Positions 34,880 through 43,088 of a stretch of 64,000 nucleotides of DNA are shown one piece after another. A program made the position numbers and the translations under genes. This DNA comes from Azospirillum tabaci. Its GTDB lineage: Bacteria > Pseudomonadota > Alphaproteobacteria > Azospirillales > Azospirillaceae. A model generated the notes under the pieces. That model had not been told where the DNA came from, searched no databases, and was given only the letters and a program-made list of their open reading frames with translations. Every line of letters starts with the position of its first letter. Within the stretch, counting starts at the first letter, position 1. Location: assembly GCF_014596085.1 (NCBI RefSeq), contig NZ_JACCJY010000002.1, positions 124,001 through 188,000 on the forward strand, written 5' to 3'.

Positions 34880-35752
34880 TCAGGGAATCAGGGCGCGCAG
34901 GTCGAAATCCTTGGCGAAGGCCAGCATGGCGCCACAGGCGCTCGCCGACGACACGCGCAGCACGCCGTTGCCGACGACGGTCGGGAACTTGCTCTTCTGA
35001 AGCGCCTGCTGGGCGCGCTCCAGATCGGCGACCCGCAGCACCATTCCGGCCAGAAAGGGGCGCGGAACCGCCAAGGCCGGGTCGCTGGTCCATCCCCAAT
35101 GCAGAGCGGCGGGATCGGCCACCACGATGGGGGCGCTGCCGGTCGGCACGACGCGCGCCGGCCCCTGCGCCTCCACCGCCGTACCGAACAGGCGCGCGTA
35201 GGAGGCGGCGGTGGCGTCGGGATCGTCGGCGGCGACGACCAGGGCGGCAAGCCCGGTCACCGTGTTGTCGTGCTGGATCAGTTCCGGACGCCAAACCACC
35301 TCGGGGGTGTGGTGCTGGCAGAGGAAGACCCGCCCGCCCCATTCCGGAACGCCGTCGATCGGGGTGGTGGTGAAGCGCGCCTGCTGCGCGCCGCCCGGAA
35401 GATCGACGGGGCGGCCGAACTCCACCGGCTCGCCCGCCGGATAGCCGGCCTCGACCAGGAGGCGTTGCGCCGCCCGCGCGTCGTCGGTCTTCAGCGCCGC
35501 CGCGGCGATGCCCTCGCGGGTTTTCAACACGTTGCTGAAGAAGGCGGTGAAGGGGTGCGGCTGTTCGATGGCGAGCAGTTCCAGATAGTCGCCCGCCCCG
35601 AACATCATGGTGTGGTTGGCCGACTTCAGCTCGCCATGCCGGCCCTTCGGCGAGATGGTGAAGCCCATGCGGCGATAGGCGTCCTGCGCCTTCTCCAGAT
35701 CGCGGACGACGATGACGAGATGGTCGATGCCATTGATTCCGTGTGCGCCCAT
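34880..35752 (-). CDS. VOC (glyoxalase-like) superfamily protein
   Basis: The 290-residue protein has two vicinal-oxygen-chelate-type halves, opening with GIDHLVIVVRDLEKAQDAYRR and followed by ANHTMMFGAGDYLELLAIEQ. This is the glyoxalase_3 (PF13468-like) group, whose substrates are mostly unknown. I chose ATG 35752 from the conserved N-terminus. It is the last gene of a minus-strand series fadD-merR-thioesterase-VOC, which hints at a role in acyl or aldehyde metabolism, but this is only context. Confidence 0.85.
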   Translation of the reverse strand: MGAHGINGIDHLVIVVRDLEKAQDAYRRMGFTISPKGRHGELKSANHTMMFGAGDYLELLAIEQPHPFTAFFSNVLKTREGIAAAALKTDDARAAQRLLVEAGYPAGEPVEFGRPVDLPGGAQQARFTTTPIDGVPEWGGRVFLCQHHTPEVVWRPELIQHDNTVTGLAALVVAADDPDATAASYARLFGTAVEAQGPARVVPTGSAPIVVADPAALHWGWTSDPALAVPRPFLAGMVLRVADLERAQQALQKSKFPTVVGNGVLRVSSASACGAMLAFAKDFDLRALIP

Positions 35753-35841
35753 GACCCTTGCCCTTCCGCTTTGCCGGCTTTTCCCGTTCGGCCAGCCATA
35801 GTGCAAGGAGGAGGCGCAACGCAAGTCTCGGGGCGCAAGCG

Positions 35842-36354
35842 TCAGGGCGCAAGCGGTCGCTCGCGCCACGCGGCGACGACGTCCGGCATGGGCGGCGATT
35901 CCCGGTGCTCGCCGTGGATCGCCAGAATCTCCGTCGGGGCGACCACGGCGCCGCGCGCCACGAAGGCGCCCTGCACCACGGCCAGCGCCGCCGTGCCCGT
36001 GGCGGTCTCCACCCGGTGCTCGATGAAGAAATACTTGTCGTCCCAGCACAGCACGCGGGTCGCCAGCTCGAAGCGCTGGAAGGGCGCCAGCGGACGGCGG
36101 AAGCGCACATTGGCGGCGCCGATCACCGGTTGCCAGCGGTGGCGCAGGATCGACCGCCCCATGCCGGAACGCAGCATCAGATCAACGCGCCCCAGGTCCA
36201 TGACGCTGAAATAGCGGGCGTTGGTCATGTGCATGTTGAGGTCAAGGTCGGTCGGCCACACCCGGAAGCGCAGCCGCGCCGGTTCGAGGAACCCCACCGG
36301 CCGACCGGTCAGAGCGGCCACGATGACGCCGATCAGGCGGAACAGCAAATTCAT
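35842..36354 (-). CDS. Hotdog-fold acyl-CoA thioesterase
   Basis: A 170-residue protein of the 4HBT_2/YbgC-like hotdog family. After an N-terminal hydrophobic stretch (MNLLFRLIGVIVAALTG) comes FRVWPTDLDLNMHMTNARYF, the family's active-site segment with its Asp. The DKYFFIEHRVE strand follows. Members hydrolyse acyl-CoA thioesters. It lies 45 bases after the MerR regulator and downstream of an acyl-CoA ligase on the same strand, consistent with fatty-acid or branched acyl turnover. The N-terminal stretch may attach it to the membrane. Confidence 0.87.
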   Translation of the reverse strand: MNLLFRLIGVIVAALTGRPVGFLEPARLRFRVWPTDLDLNMHMTNARYFSVMDLGRVDLMLRSGMGRSILRHRWQPVIGAANVRFRRPLAPFQRFELATRVLCWDDKYFFIEHRVETATGTAALAVVQGAFVARGAVVAPTEILAIHGEHRESPPMPDVVAAWRERPLAP

Positions 36355-36399
36355 ACCCCATCCCCTCCGGCTTGGCCGGGCGGGCGGGACCGCACCGGC

Positions 36400-36792
36400 T
36401 CAGGCGCTCTTGGACGCCAATCCGCGCTCGTCGAGCGCGGCCTGCACCTGGGCCTCGATCTCCCGCAGTTCGCCCACGGTCGCCTCCAGGTCCTGGCGCT
36501 GCTGCTCCAGGTCCTTCAGCCGCGCGTCGATGCGCTTCTGCAGGACCTTCAACTGCTCCACCCCGCCATCGACGTTGTAGAGGTCGAGATACTCGCGGAT
36601 CTCCGCCAGCGAGAAGCCCAGCCGCTTGCCCCGCAGGATCAGCTTCAGCCGGGCGCGGTCGCGCTTGGTGTAGACGCGGTTGTTGCCCAGGCGGTTGGGC
36701 GACAGCAGCCCCTTCACTTCGTAGAAGCGGAGGGCGCGCGGCGTGATGCCCAGTTCCTCCGCCAACTGATTCACCGTGTAGAGCTGTTCCAT
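36400..36792 (-). CDS. MerR family regulator of the fatty-acid / acyl-CoA gene group
   Basis: The 130-residue protein starts with a MerR winged helix (MEQLYTVNQLAEELGITPRA, with the RFYEVKGLLSP wing). A coiled-coil dimerisation helix follows (LKVLQKRIDARLKDLEQQRQ); there is no metal-binding Cys loop. It resembles the LiuR-type MerR regulators of branched-chain and fatty-acid catabolism. GTG 36816 is an alternative start. It sits between fadD and the thioesterase. An ACGT palindrome in the fadD/SCP2 divergent promoter (38811-38828) is a likely target. The regulator-site pairing is inference. Confidence 0.88.
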   Translation of the reverse strand: MEQLYTVNQLAEELGITPRALRFYEVKGLLSPNRLGNNRVYTKRDRARLKLILRGKRLGFSLAEIREYLDLYNVDGGVEQLKVLQKRIDARLKDLEQQRQDLEATVGELREIEAQVQAALDERGLASKSA

Positions 36793-36928
36793 GGTGGGGG
36801 GCACGCCTTCCGTCACGTCGCGCCGCGGCGGCGTGGGGAACGAAGGCCGCTCGCTCCACGCCGCCGGACGGCGTCTCCGTTCCTACCACACACACCACGG
36901 CGTGACAAAGCCACGCGCCTTTCCGATG

Positions 36929-38647
36929 TCACTCCCCCGGCTTTTGTAGGGTCTCGGCGATCAACTCCTTCTTCGACAGCTTGCCGACCGCCGTCTTGGG
37001 CAGCTCGGCGCGGAATTCGATCAGCTTCGGCATCTCGATCCGCGAGATCTTGTCGCGCAGGAAGTCCTTGAGCTGTTCCGCGGTCAGGCTGGCTCCGGGC
37101 TTGAGCTGGACGAATGCCTTCGGGCTCTGGCCGCGGTAGTCGTCGGGGACGCCGATGACGCAGACGGCGACCACGTCGGGGTGCTGGTAAATGGCCTCCT
37201 CGATCATGCGCGGATAGACGTTGTAGCCGCCGCAGATGATCAGGTCCTTCAGCCGGTCGAGCAGGAAGACGTAACCGTCCTCGTCCATCACCCCGACGTC
37301 GCCGGTGAACAGCCAGCCGCCGACGATGGTGCGCCGGCTTTCCTCGTCCTTGTTCCAATAGCCGGCCATGACGTTGGGGCCGGACAGCACGACCTGCCCC
37401 TTTTCGCCGGACGGCAACACGCGGTCGGGATCGTCCAGCGCGCGGATCTGCACCATGATGCCGGGGAGCGGCAGGCCGATGGAGCCCTCCTTGTTCACCC
37501 CGGTCAGCGGGTTGCAGGCGCAGACCGGCGACGCCTCGCTCAGACCGTAGCCTTCCACCAGCACGCAGCCGGTGGCCTCCTCGAACTGACGCTTCAGCTC
37601 CATCGGCAGCGGTGCCCCGCCGGAGATGCAGTAGCGGATCGACCGCATCGGATGGCGCGCCACGTCCGGATGGCTCAGCAGCGCCTTGTACATGGTGGGC
37701 ACGCCGGGCAGCAGGGTGGGCTTGCGCCGCGCGATGGTCTTCAGGACCTGCAATGTGTCGAAGCGCGGCAGCATGACCAGTTCCGCCCCCGCCGCCAGCC
37801 CCATGTTCAGGATCACCGTCATGGCGAAGACGTGGAAGAAGGGCAGGACGGCGAGCATCCGCTCCTCGCCCAGCGCCATTCCAGGGAACCAGGCCTGCAC
37901 CTGCCGGGCGTTGGCCACGAGGTTGGCGTGGGTCAGCATCGCCCCCTTGGGCACGCCGGTGGTTCCGCCGGTGTATTGCAGCACCGCCACGTCGCGTCGC
38001 GGGTCCACCCGCACCGGCTGGACGACGCCGTCGTTGCCCAGCAGCGAGTCGAAATCCACGTGCCGCCCGTCCTGCGGGATGCTCGCCAGCTCGCTGCGCT
38101 TCAGCACGCGGAACAGCACGCTCTTCACCGGGGACAGGATCGAGGCCATGCGGCAGACGACCACCGTCTTTAAAGACGTCCGGTCCAGCATCGCCTCGAT
38201 GCGCGGGTAGATTTGCTTCAGATCGAGCGTGACCATGATCTCGGTCCCGGAATCCTCGATCTGGTGCTCCAGCTCCCGCTCGACATAGAGCGGGTTGTAG
38301 TTCACCACCGTGCCGCCGGCCTTCAGAATCCCGAAATAGGCGATCACGTAGGTCGGCGTGTTCGGCAGGCACAGCCCCACCCGGACACCCGGCTTCACCC
38401 CCAGCGCGGCGAAGCCCTTGGCCGCCCGGTTCACCAGCCCCAGCACCTCCGCGTAGCGGTAGCGGCGGCCGAGAAAATCCAGGCACGGACGGTCGGCGTA
38501 GCGGCGGGCGGCCTCCTCGAACAGCTCGGCCAGCGGCGTCACAGGGATCGGCTGGTCCCAGGCGATGCCCTCGGGGTAATGGGCCAGCCAGGGATGGGCC
38601 GGCGTGTCGTCGCCGATGCTGCCCCGGCGCGCAAGATTCTCGGTCAT
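36929..38647 (-). CDS. fadD: Long-chain fatty acid-CoA ligase
   Basis: FadD activates fatty acids to acyl-CoA through an acyl-adenylate. The 572-residue protein shows the AMP-binding signature YTGGTTGVPKGAMLTHANL, the GYGLSEASP adenine motif, and the C-terminal hinge ICGGYNVYPRMIEEAIY with a final-domain Lys region (KTAVGKLSKKEL). The ATG is preceded by GGGAGG. It is divergent from an SCP2 gene and followed by a MerR regulator, thioesterase and VOC gene on the same strand. Chain-length preference cannot be read from sequence. Confidence 0.93.
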   Translation of the reverse strand: MTENLARRGSIGDDTPAHPWLAHYPEGIAWDQPIPVTPLAELFEEAARRYADRPCLDFLGRRYRYAEVLGLVNRAAKGFAALGVKPGVRVGLCLPNTPTYVIAYFGILKAGGTVVNYNPLYVERELEHQIEDSGTEIMVTLDLKQIYPRIEAMLDRTSLKTVVVCRMASILSPVKSVLFRVLKRSELASIPQDGRHVDFDSLLGNDGVVQPVRVDPRRDVAVLQYTGGTTGVPKGAMLTHANLVANARQVQAWFPGMALGEERMLAVLPFFHVFAMTVILNMGLAAGAELVMLPRFDTLQVLKTIARRKPTLLPGVPTMYKALLSHPDVARHPMRSIRYCISGGAPLPMELKRQFEEATGCVLVEGYGLSEASPVCACNPLTGVNKEGSIGLPLPGIMVQIRALDDPDRVLPSGEKGQVVLSGPNVMAGYWNKDEESRRTIVGGWLFTGDVGVMDEDGYVFLLDRLKDLIICGGYNVYPRMIEEAIYQHPDVVAVCVIGVPDDYRGQSPKAFVQLKPGASLTAEQLKDFLRDKISRIEMPKLIEFRAELPKTAVGKLSKKELIAETLQKPGE

Positions 38648-38810
38648 CTCCGATCCTCCCGGCTGCGCGTCGGGTCAGGACAGACGACGGCGGAAGGCGG
38701 TGCGGGGCTTTCGGAGTCCGGGCGCGGCGGCGGTCTGCATGGTTTCACTCCCCTTGATTGATTTGATGTTTCCCGGATCGTTGAGGCGCCGGAAACGTTT
38801 TGGTTATGAC

Positions 38811-38840
38811 GTTGACGTAAACGTAAACTACGCCTACTGT
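38811..38840 (+). promoter_or_regulatory. Palindromic operator within a candidate promoter of the SCP2 gene
   Basis: GTTGACGTAAACGTAAAC (38811-38828) is an imperfect dyad of the form GTTnACGTnnACGTnAAC. It overlaps a -35-like TTGACG (38812-38817) spaced 17 bases from a -10-like TACTGT (38835-38840). A dyad between the two promoter boxes is the classic MerR-family site. The nearby MerR regulator (36400-36792) resembles the LiuR group, which is known to bind ACGT-containing palindromes. The rest of the 235-base divergent gap shows no gene. Confidence 0.55.
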
Positions 38841-38882
38841 CAAGGTCCGACAAACACGAATCCAGGGGAGAGTGACTGATCC

Positions 38883-39191
38883 ATGGTTGAGGACATCCTG
38901 CGCGAACTCCAGTCCCGCTCCACCAGCTTCCGCAGCCTGAAGGCCGACGTCCGCTTCGCGCTGGAGGACGGCGAGGCGGTGCGGGTCAACGCCCGCGAGA
39001 CGCCCGTCGCCATCGCGCGGGAGGACGCCGGGGACGCCGATCCCGACTGCACCATCCGCATCTCCGCCGAGAATCTGAAGAAGCTGATGGACGGGCGGCT
39101 GAACCCGATGCTGGCCTTCACCATGGGCAAGCTGAAGGTGGACGGATCGATGGGCGTCGCCATGAAGCTGGCGCAGCTTCTCGACGACTGA
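38883..39191 (+). CDS. SCP2 sterol-binding domain protein
   Basis: A 102-residue stand-alone SCP2 domain (hydrophobic-ligand carrier fold). Family features are FRSLKADVRFALEDGEAVRV and the C-terminal KLMDGRLNPMLAFTMGKLKVDGSM motif. Bacterial members bind acyl chains or acyl-CoA and often accompany beta-oxidation genes. It is divergent from fadD and downstream of a putative MerR-type operator, consistent with one fatty-acid regulon. Confidence 0.9.
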   Translation: MVEDILRELQSRSTSFRSLKADVRFALEDGEAVRVNARETPVAIAREDAGDADPDCTIRISAENLKKLMDGRLNPMLAFTMGKLKVDGSMGVAMKLAQLLDD

Positions 39192-39257
39192 GCGAAGGCA
39201 ACGGACGGCGGCACCATAAGCCGCCGCCGCATCACGAACACAGGGAGGGAACGATCC

Positions 39258-39890
39258 ATGACGCACGCCCTGCGCGCGGCGCTGGCGGCCGCCGGTCTGC
39301 TGCTGTCCACGGCCGCGGCCCACGCCGCCGAGCCGCGCACGCTGACCTACCGGATTCTGATGGGCGACGATCCGGTGGGGACGGAAACCGTCCGGCTGGA
39401 GCTGCAGGGCGACGTGACCAAGGTCGCGGTCACCGCCTCGACGCGGGTGAAGGTGCTGTTCATCAACTTCCGCTACGATCACAAGCGGGAAGAGGTCTGG
39501 AAGGGCCGGACGCTCGAATCCATGAGCGCCCAGACCGACGACGACGGCACGCCCCACGCCATCCGGATGATGCGGACCAGCGGCGGCTATTCCGTCACGG
39601 TGGATGGCAAGGTCGGACAGGCCGGCGCCGACACCCTGCCCCTGACGCTGTGGACGCCCGAGGTGCTGAAGCGCCCCACCCTGCTGTCGGTCATCGACGG
39701 TAAGCCCTACAGCGTGCGCAGCGACCTCGTCGGCACCGAGACGCTGACCGTCGGCGGGCGCGCCGTTCAGGCGCAGCATCACCGCATTTCCGGCGACGTG
39801 GAGCGCGACCTGTGGTTCGACGCGCAGGGCACGCTGCTGAAGACCCGCTTCAAGCGCAGCGGCTACGATGTTACCTACATCCTGGACTGA
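39258..39890 (+). CDS. Exported DUF6134-like protein
   Basis: This 210-residue precursor begins with a classical signal peptide (about 23 residues, ending AHAAEP) after a strong GGGAGG ribosome site. The mature part is a beta-rich DUF6134-type domain (RTLTYRILMGDDPVGTETV, VLFINFRYDHKREEVW, WFDAQGTLLKTRFKRSGYDV). It is predicted to be periplasmic; its function is unknown. The gene follows the SCP2 gene on the same strand, 66 bases apart, and precedes a DUF1488-like gene. Confidence 0.8.
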   Translation: MTHALRAALAAAGLLLSTAAAHAAEPRTLTYRILMGDDPVGTETVRLELQGDVTKVAVTASTRVKVLFINFRYDHKREEVWKGRTLESMSAQTDDDGTPHAIRMMRTSGGYSVTVDGKVGQAGADTLPLTLWTPEVLKRPTLLSVIDGKPYSVRSDLVGTETLTVGGRAVQAQHHRISGDVERDLWFDAQGTLLKTRFKRSGYDVTYILD

Positions 39891-39913
39891 GATGTGTTCT
39901 GCGTGAGGGTGTG

Positions 39914-40198
39914 ATGCCGCTGTTCGTGTTCCCCGACGACCCGTCCTGGAACGAGGAGGCCGACGCCGTGGAGTTCGCGGTGGAGGTCGGGGAGTATCAC
40001 GGGCGGGTCTTCGTCCCGCGCCGCGCCCTGCAAAGCCTCGCCGGCCATCTGCCGAAACCGGACGAGGCGCTTCAGTATGTCTGCCTGAACCGCCCGGTCT
40101 TCGACAAGGCGGTGGAAGCCCGCATCATGGACCGCAAGCTGGACCCGGATGCGAACGTCCATTTGACGGCAAGGGATGTGCGGCGGGTCGCGCCGTAA
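39914..40198 (+). CDS. Small DUF1488-like protein
   Basis: From ATG 39914 the gene encodes 94 residues: MPLFVFPDDPSWNEEADAVE, then FVPRRALQSLAGH and a C-terminal region ending LTARDVRRVAP. This resembles the DUF1488 family of short proteins with unknown function. Earlier in-frame starts exist, but the match to the family starts here. It is 23 bases after the DUF6134-like gene and followed by two GC-rich hairpins. Confidence 0.72.
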   Translation: MPLFVFPDDPSWNEEADAVEFAVEVGEYHGRVFVPRRALQSLAGHLPKPDEALQYVCLNRPVFDKAVEARIMDRKLDPDANVHLTARDVRRVAP

Positions 40199-40230
40199 CG
40201 CGTGAGTGGTTGAACGGAGCCCCCACCCAA

Positions 40231-40287
40231 CCCTCCCCGCTTCTCAGGGGAGGGCTTTTTCTCCTCCCCCTGCGAAGCGGGGGGAGG
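40231..40287. terminator. Twin GC hairpins between convergent genes
   Basis: Two adjacent hairpins lie between the DUF1488-like gene and the minus-strand ABC ATPase gene. The first, CCCTCCCC/GGGGAGGG at 40231-40254, is followed by CTTTTT and reads as an intrinsic terminator on the plus strand. The second, CCTCCCCC/GGGGGGAGG at 40263-40287, looks like a related repeated element. Such CCTCCCC repeats are common in intergenic gaps of GC-rich proteobacteria. Confidence 0.7.
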
Positions 40288-40314
40288 CCGGGAGGGGGGC
40301 CCGGTTCGACACCC

Positions 40315-41082
40315 TCAAATGCTGTAATTGTCCGCGATCCCCGACCGCAACTGCTCCACCTGTTCGCGGAAGCCACCGCTCTCGCGGCCCGGCTCGTTGC
40401 GGACGTCCTGGACGATGCGCGCCGGGCTGCCACCCAGAACGATGATGCGGTCGGCGAGATGCACCGCCTCTTCCAGGTCGTGCGTGACGAACAGCACCGT
40501 CTTGCCCGTCTCGCGGTGGATGCGCAGCAGCTCGTCCTGAAGGCTGTGCCGCGTGATGGCGTCGAGCGCGCCGAAGGGTTCGTCCATCAGCAGGATGTCG
40601 GGATCGACGGCCAGGGCGCGGGCGATGCCGACGCGCTGGCGCTGGCCGCCCGACAGCTCATAGGGCCAGCGCCGCCCATAATCGTCCAGACGGACGAGGC
40701 GCAGCGCGGCGGCCACCCGCTCCTCCCGCTCGGCGGTGGAGATCGGCAAACCCTCCAGGCCGAAGCGGACGTTCTTGGCGACCCGCCGCCAGGGCAGCAG
40801 GCGGGCGTCCTGAAAGACGAGGCTGACCGGACGGTGGCCCGGCTTCTTCGTCTCGTGGATGGTCACGGCACCGGCGCGCGCCGTGTGCAGCCCGGCGACG
40901 ACGCGCAGCAGGGTGGATTTGCCGACGCCGGACGGCCCGACGATGGCGACGAAGCTGCCGCGCTCGACGGACAGGTCGACGTCGACCAGAACCGGAGGAG
41001 ACTCGGCGCCGTAGCCGATCGCGACGCCTCTCAAATCAATGACAGCAGAGCCGTTTACGTTGGTGCCGTTCACTTTTGCCAT
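40315..41082 (-). CDS. ABC transporter ATP-binding protein (sulfonate/nitrate/taurine type)
   Basis: The 255-residue ATPase drives import by the adjacent permease. Motifs: Walker A GPSGVGKSTLL, Q-loop SLVFQDARLLPWRR, signature LSGGQRQRVGIARAL, Walker B ILLMDEPFGALD, and the switch His in LFVTHDLEEAVHLAD. The sequence is of the NrtD/SsuB/TauB class. I chose ATG 41082, which overlaps the end of the permease gene by 13 bases. The set is complete with a binding protein. Substrate is uncertain; sulfonate is favoured by the cys genes next door and a shared promoter pattern. Confidence 0.9.
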   Translation of the reverse strand: MAKVNGTNVNGSAVIDLRGVAIGYGAESPPVLVDVDLSVERGSFVAIVGPSGVGKSTLLRVVAGLHTARAGAVTIHETKKPGHRPVSLVFQDARLLPWRRVAKNVRFGLEGLPISTAEREERVAAALRLVRLDDYGRRWPYELSGGQRQRVGIARALAVDPDILLMDEPFGALDAITRHSLQDELLRIHRETGKTVLFVTHDLEEAVHLADRIIVLGGSPARIVQDVRNEPGRESGGFREQVEQLRSGIADNYSI

Positions 41083-41834
41083 GCCAGCACCCGCTGCTGA
41101 ACCTGCATGAACAGGAAGTCGCACACGCCGTAGAGCGCCGCGATGGTGACCATGTAGAGCACGACGATGTGCGTGGCGAGCAGGCCGGAGGCGTCGGACA
41201 TGCGCGCGCCCAGGCCCGAGATGCCGAACAGTTCCGCCGCCACCACCGTCATCCAGCCCTGCCCCAGCCCGGCGCGCACGCCGGCCAGAATGCCCGGCAA
41301 CGCGCCGGGCAGGACGATCTTGAACAGGCGCGGGATCAGCCCGCCCTGCCCGAAGGCGTGGCCGAGTTCGATCAGGTCCTTGTCCACCCCGCGCACCGCG
41401 CTGTAGGTGGCGTAGTAGTTGATCCAGAAGACCGTCAGCGCGATCAGGAAGGTCGCCGCCGACTTGCTGACGCCGAACCAGATGATGGCGAAGGGGATCC
41501 AGGCGATGGACGGGATGGGACGCAGCATGCGCACCACCCAGGCCTGGAAGGCGTCCCAGATGCCCCAGGTCGCCGCCGCCGTGCCGAAGGTGATGCCGAG
41601 GACGGTGCCGAGCGCCAGCCCCGACAGATAGTGCGACAGGCTGGCGAAGACCATCGCCTGCCAAGTGCCGGACCGGAACTCCGTCAGGAAGGCGCCGGGC
41701 ACCGCGCTGGGCGACGGCAGCAGGCCGGAGGGCACGATGCCGCTGCGCGCCAGCGCTTCCCAGGCGAGCAGGAAAGCGCCGACGCCGAGCGCCGACAGGG
41801 CGATGGAGCTGTGGAGCTTCAGCGGCTGACGCAT
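41070..41834 (-). CDS. ABC transporter permease (sulfonate/nitrate/taurine type)
   Basis: The 254-residue protein has about six membrane helices and a binding-protein-dependent permease signature (ELGHAFGQGGLIPRLFKIVL and LPGALPGILAGVRAGLGQGW, forming the EAA coupling loop). It belongs to the SsuC/TauC/NrtB group. It is translated between the binding protein (5 bases upstream) and the ATPase (overlap 13 bases), so the three form one operon. Confidence 0.9.
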   Translation of the reverse strand: MRQPLKLHSSIALSALGVGAFLLAWEALARSGIVPSGLLPSPSAVPGAFLTEFRSGTWQAMVFASLSHYLSGLALGTVLGITFGTAAATWGIWDAFQAWVVRMLRPIPSIAWIPFAIIWFGVSKSAATFLIALTVFWINYYATYSAVRGVDKDLIELGHAFGQGGLIPRLFKIVLPGALPGILAGVRAGLGQGWMTVVAAELFGISGLGARMSDASGLLATHIVVLYMVTIAALYGVCDFLFMQVQQRVLAWQK

Positions 41835-41839
41835 CGCGC

Positions 41840-42886
41840 TTACTTCGCGGCAGCCGCGTCGTAGAAGCGGAAGTCGAACGCCTCCGCCACCGGGACGGTC
41901 CCCTCGGCGGAGCCGATCTCCTTGGCGTAGGCCATCATCTGCTCGACCGCCGGGACAACGCCGTGCGGGTCGGCGACGAACTTGGAGCCCGGCGAGCGGA
42001 AGGCGGCCTCCAGCGTGGCCGGCTCCATCAGGCCCTTGCCCAGATACTCGTTGGCGACCTTGGCGGAGCGGGCCGGGTCCTTGGCGATCAGGTCGACGGC
42101 GCGGATGTGCGCCTTGAGAAGGCGGGTCAGCGCCTCGCCATGCTCCTTGGCGACCGGGCCACGGACCGCGATAACGGTGCCGGGCTGGTTCGGGAACATC
42201 TCCGCGCCGGTCGCGAGAAGACCGACGTTCGGGTCCATCTTCTGGGTCACGGTCACCGTCGGTTCACGAATGGTGGCGGCATCGAGCGCGCCGGCGAGCA
42301 GGGCCTGCTGGGTCTTCTCGATGCCCATGGAGATGATCTCCACGTTGGCCGGGTCGGCTTTCAGCACCTTGAACAGCCAGTGGCGCAGCACCGTGTCCGG
42401 AACCGAGCCCGGCGGCTGCGTGCCGATCTTGACCTTGCGACCGCTGTCGGCGACGAACTTCGCGATGGACTCCGCGGTGGCCTTGCCGCCCAGCGCCTTG
42501 GCGAACTCGCCGCGGCTGGCGACGACCATCTCCTCGACCGCCGAGTTGGCGATCACCGACACGTCGGCCCCCTTCGAGCGGGCGACCAGGACCGGAGCGA
42601 CGCCCGCGTAAAGCAGGTCGATCTTGCCGGCGGCCATCGCCTGGATGGCGTGCGGGCCGGATTCGAACTTGGTCAGCTTCAGGTCGATGCCCGCCTCGCG
42701 CGCCCAGCCTTCCCCTTCCAGGATGAACAGCGGAGCGGCGGCGAGGATGGGAATGTAGCCGACCTCCAGCTTCACCGGGTCGGCGGCGCGGGCCGCGCCG
42801 GGCGTGAAGGCGGTCAGGGACGCGGCGGTCAGGGACGCGACGGCGGCCACAGCCAGCATCGCGGAGCGTCGGGTCAGGGCGGTCAT
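41840..42886 (-). CDS. ABC transporter substrate-binding protein (sulfonate/nitrate type)
   Basis: From ATG 42886, preceded by GAGGA, it is a 348-residue precursor with a Tat-like or Sec signal (MTALTRRSAMLAVAAVASLT, cleavage near AARAAD). A NrtA/SsuA-type fold follows (VKLEVGYIPILAAAPLFILE, AGKIDLLYAGVAPVLVARSK, PPGSVPDTVLRHWL). The ligand is not certain. Promoter motifs shared with the cysH/cysG region (see 42913-42989) favour a sulfur compound. Confidence 0.88.
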   Translation of the reverse strand: MTALTRRSAMLAVAAVASLTAASLTAFTPGAARAADPVKLEVGYIPILAAAPLFILEGEGWAREAGIDLKLTKFESGPHAIQAMAAGKIDLLYAGVAPVLVARSKGADVSVIANSAVEEMVVASRGEFAKALGGKATAESIAKFVADSGRKVKIGTQPPGSVPDTVLRHWLFKVLKADPANVEIISMGIEKTQQALLAGALDAATIREPTVTVTQKMDPNVGLLATGAEMFPNQPGTVIAVRGPVAKEHGEALTRLLKAHIRAVDLIAKDPARSAKVANEYLGKGLMEPATLEAAFRSPGSKFVADPHGVVPAVEQMMAYAKEIGSAEGTVPVAEAFDFRFYDAAAAK

Positions 42887-42912
42887 GGATCCATCCTCGC
42901 AGGAATTTGCCC

Positions 42913-42989
42913 GCCTATTTAGCACATCCCCTATCGGAAGGAAGAGCGAATTGCACAAATCACCGTGATGTAATGGAGCATTTCACAAA
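42913..42989 (-). promoter_or_regulatory. ABC importer promoter with motifs shared with the cys intergenic region
   Basis: Three short blocks here recur between cysH and cysG: GCCTATTT (42913-42920, also 46512-46519), GAATTGCACA (42948-42957, also 46549-46558), and ATTTCACAAA (42980-42989, inverse complement at 46625-46634). The first two keep nearly the same spacing (35 and 37 bases). They are probably parts of a promoter or regulator site. The regulator is not in this window. Confidence 0.5.
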
Positions 42990-43026
42990 TTCGTCTGGTC
43001 CTTATATGCACCAATCCCCCCATAGG

Positions 43027-43061
43027 AAAAGGCTCCACCCCCGGACCAGGAATGGAGCCTT
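43027..43061 (-). terminator. Rho-independent terminator of cysNC
   Basis: A perfect 9-bp stem (AAGGCTCCA / TGGAGCCTT) with a 15-base loop follows the cysNC stop by about 28 bases. On the minus strand it is followed by TTTCC, so it closes the cysH-cysD-cysNC operon. Confidence 0.8.
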
Positions 43062-43088
43062 GCCGTCGCAACCGAACGAGAGGGAGGA

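Noticed and set aside
40220..40300. A mobile or CRISPR-like repeat array near 40.2 kb
   Set aside because: There are only two adjacent hairpins with a T run and no regular spacer structure; they fit terminators or a REP-type intergenic element.
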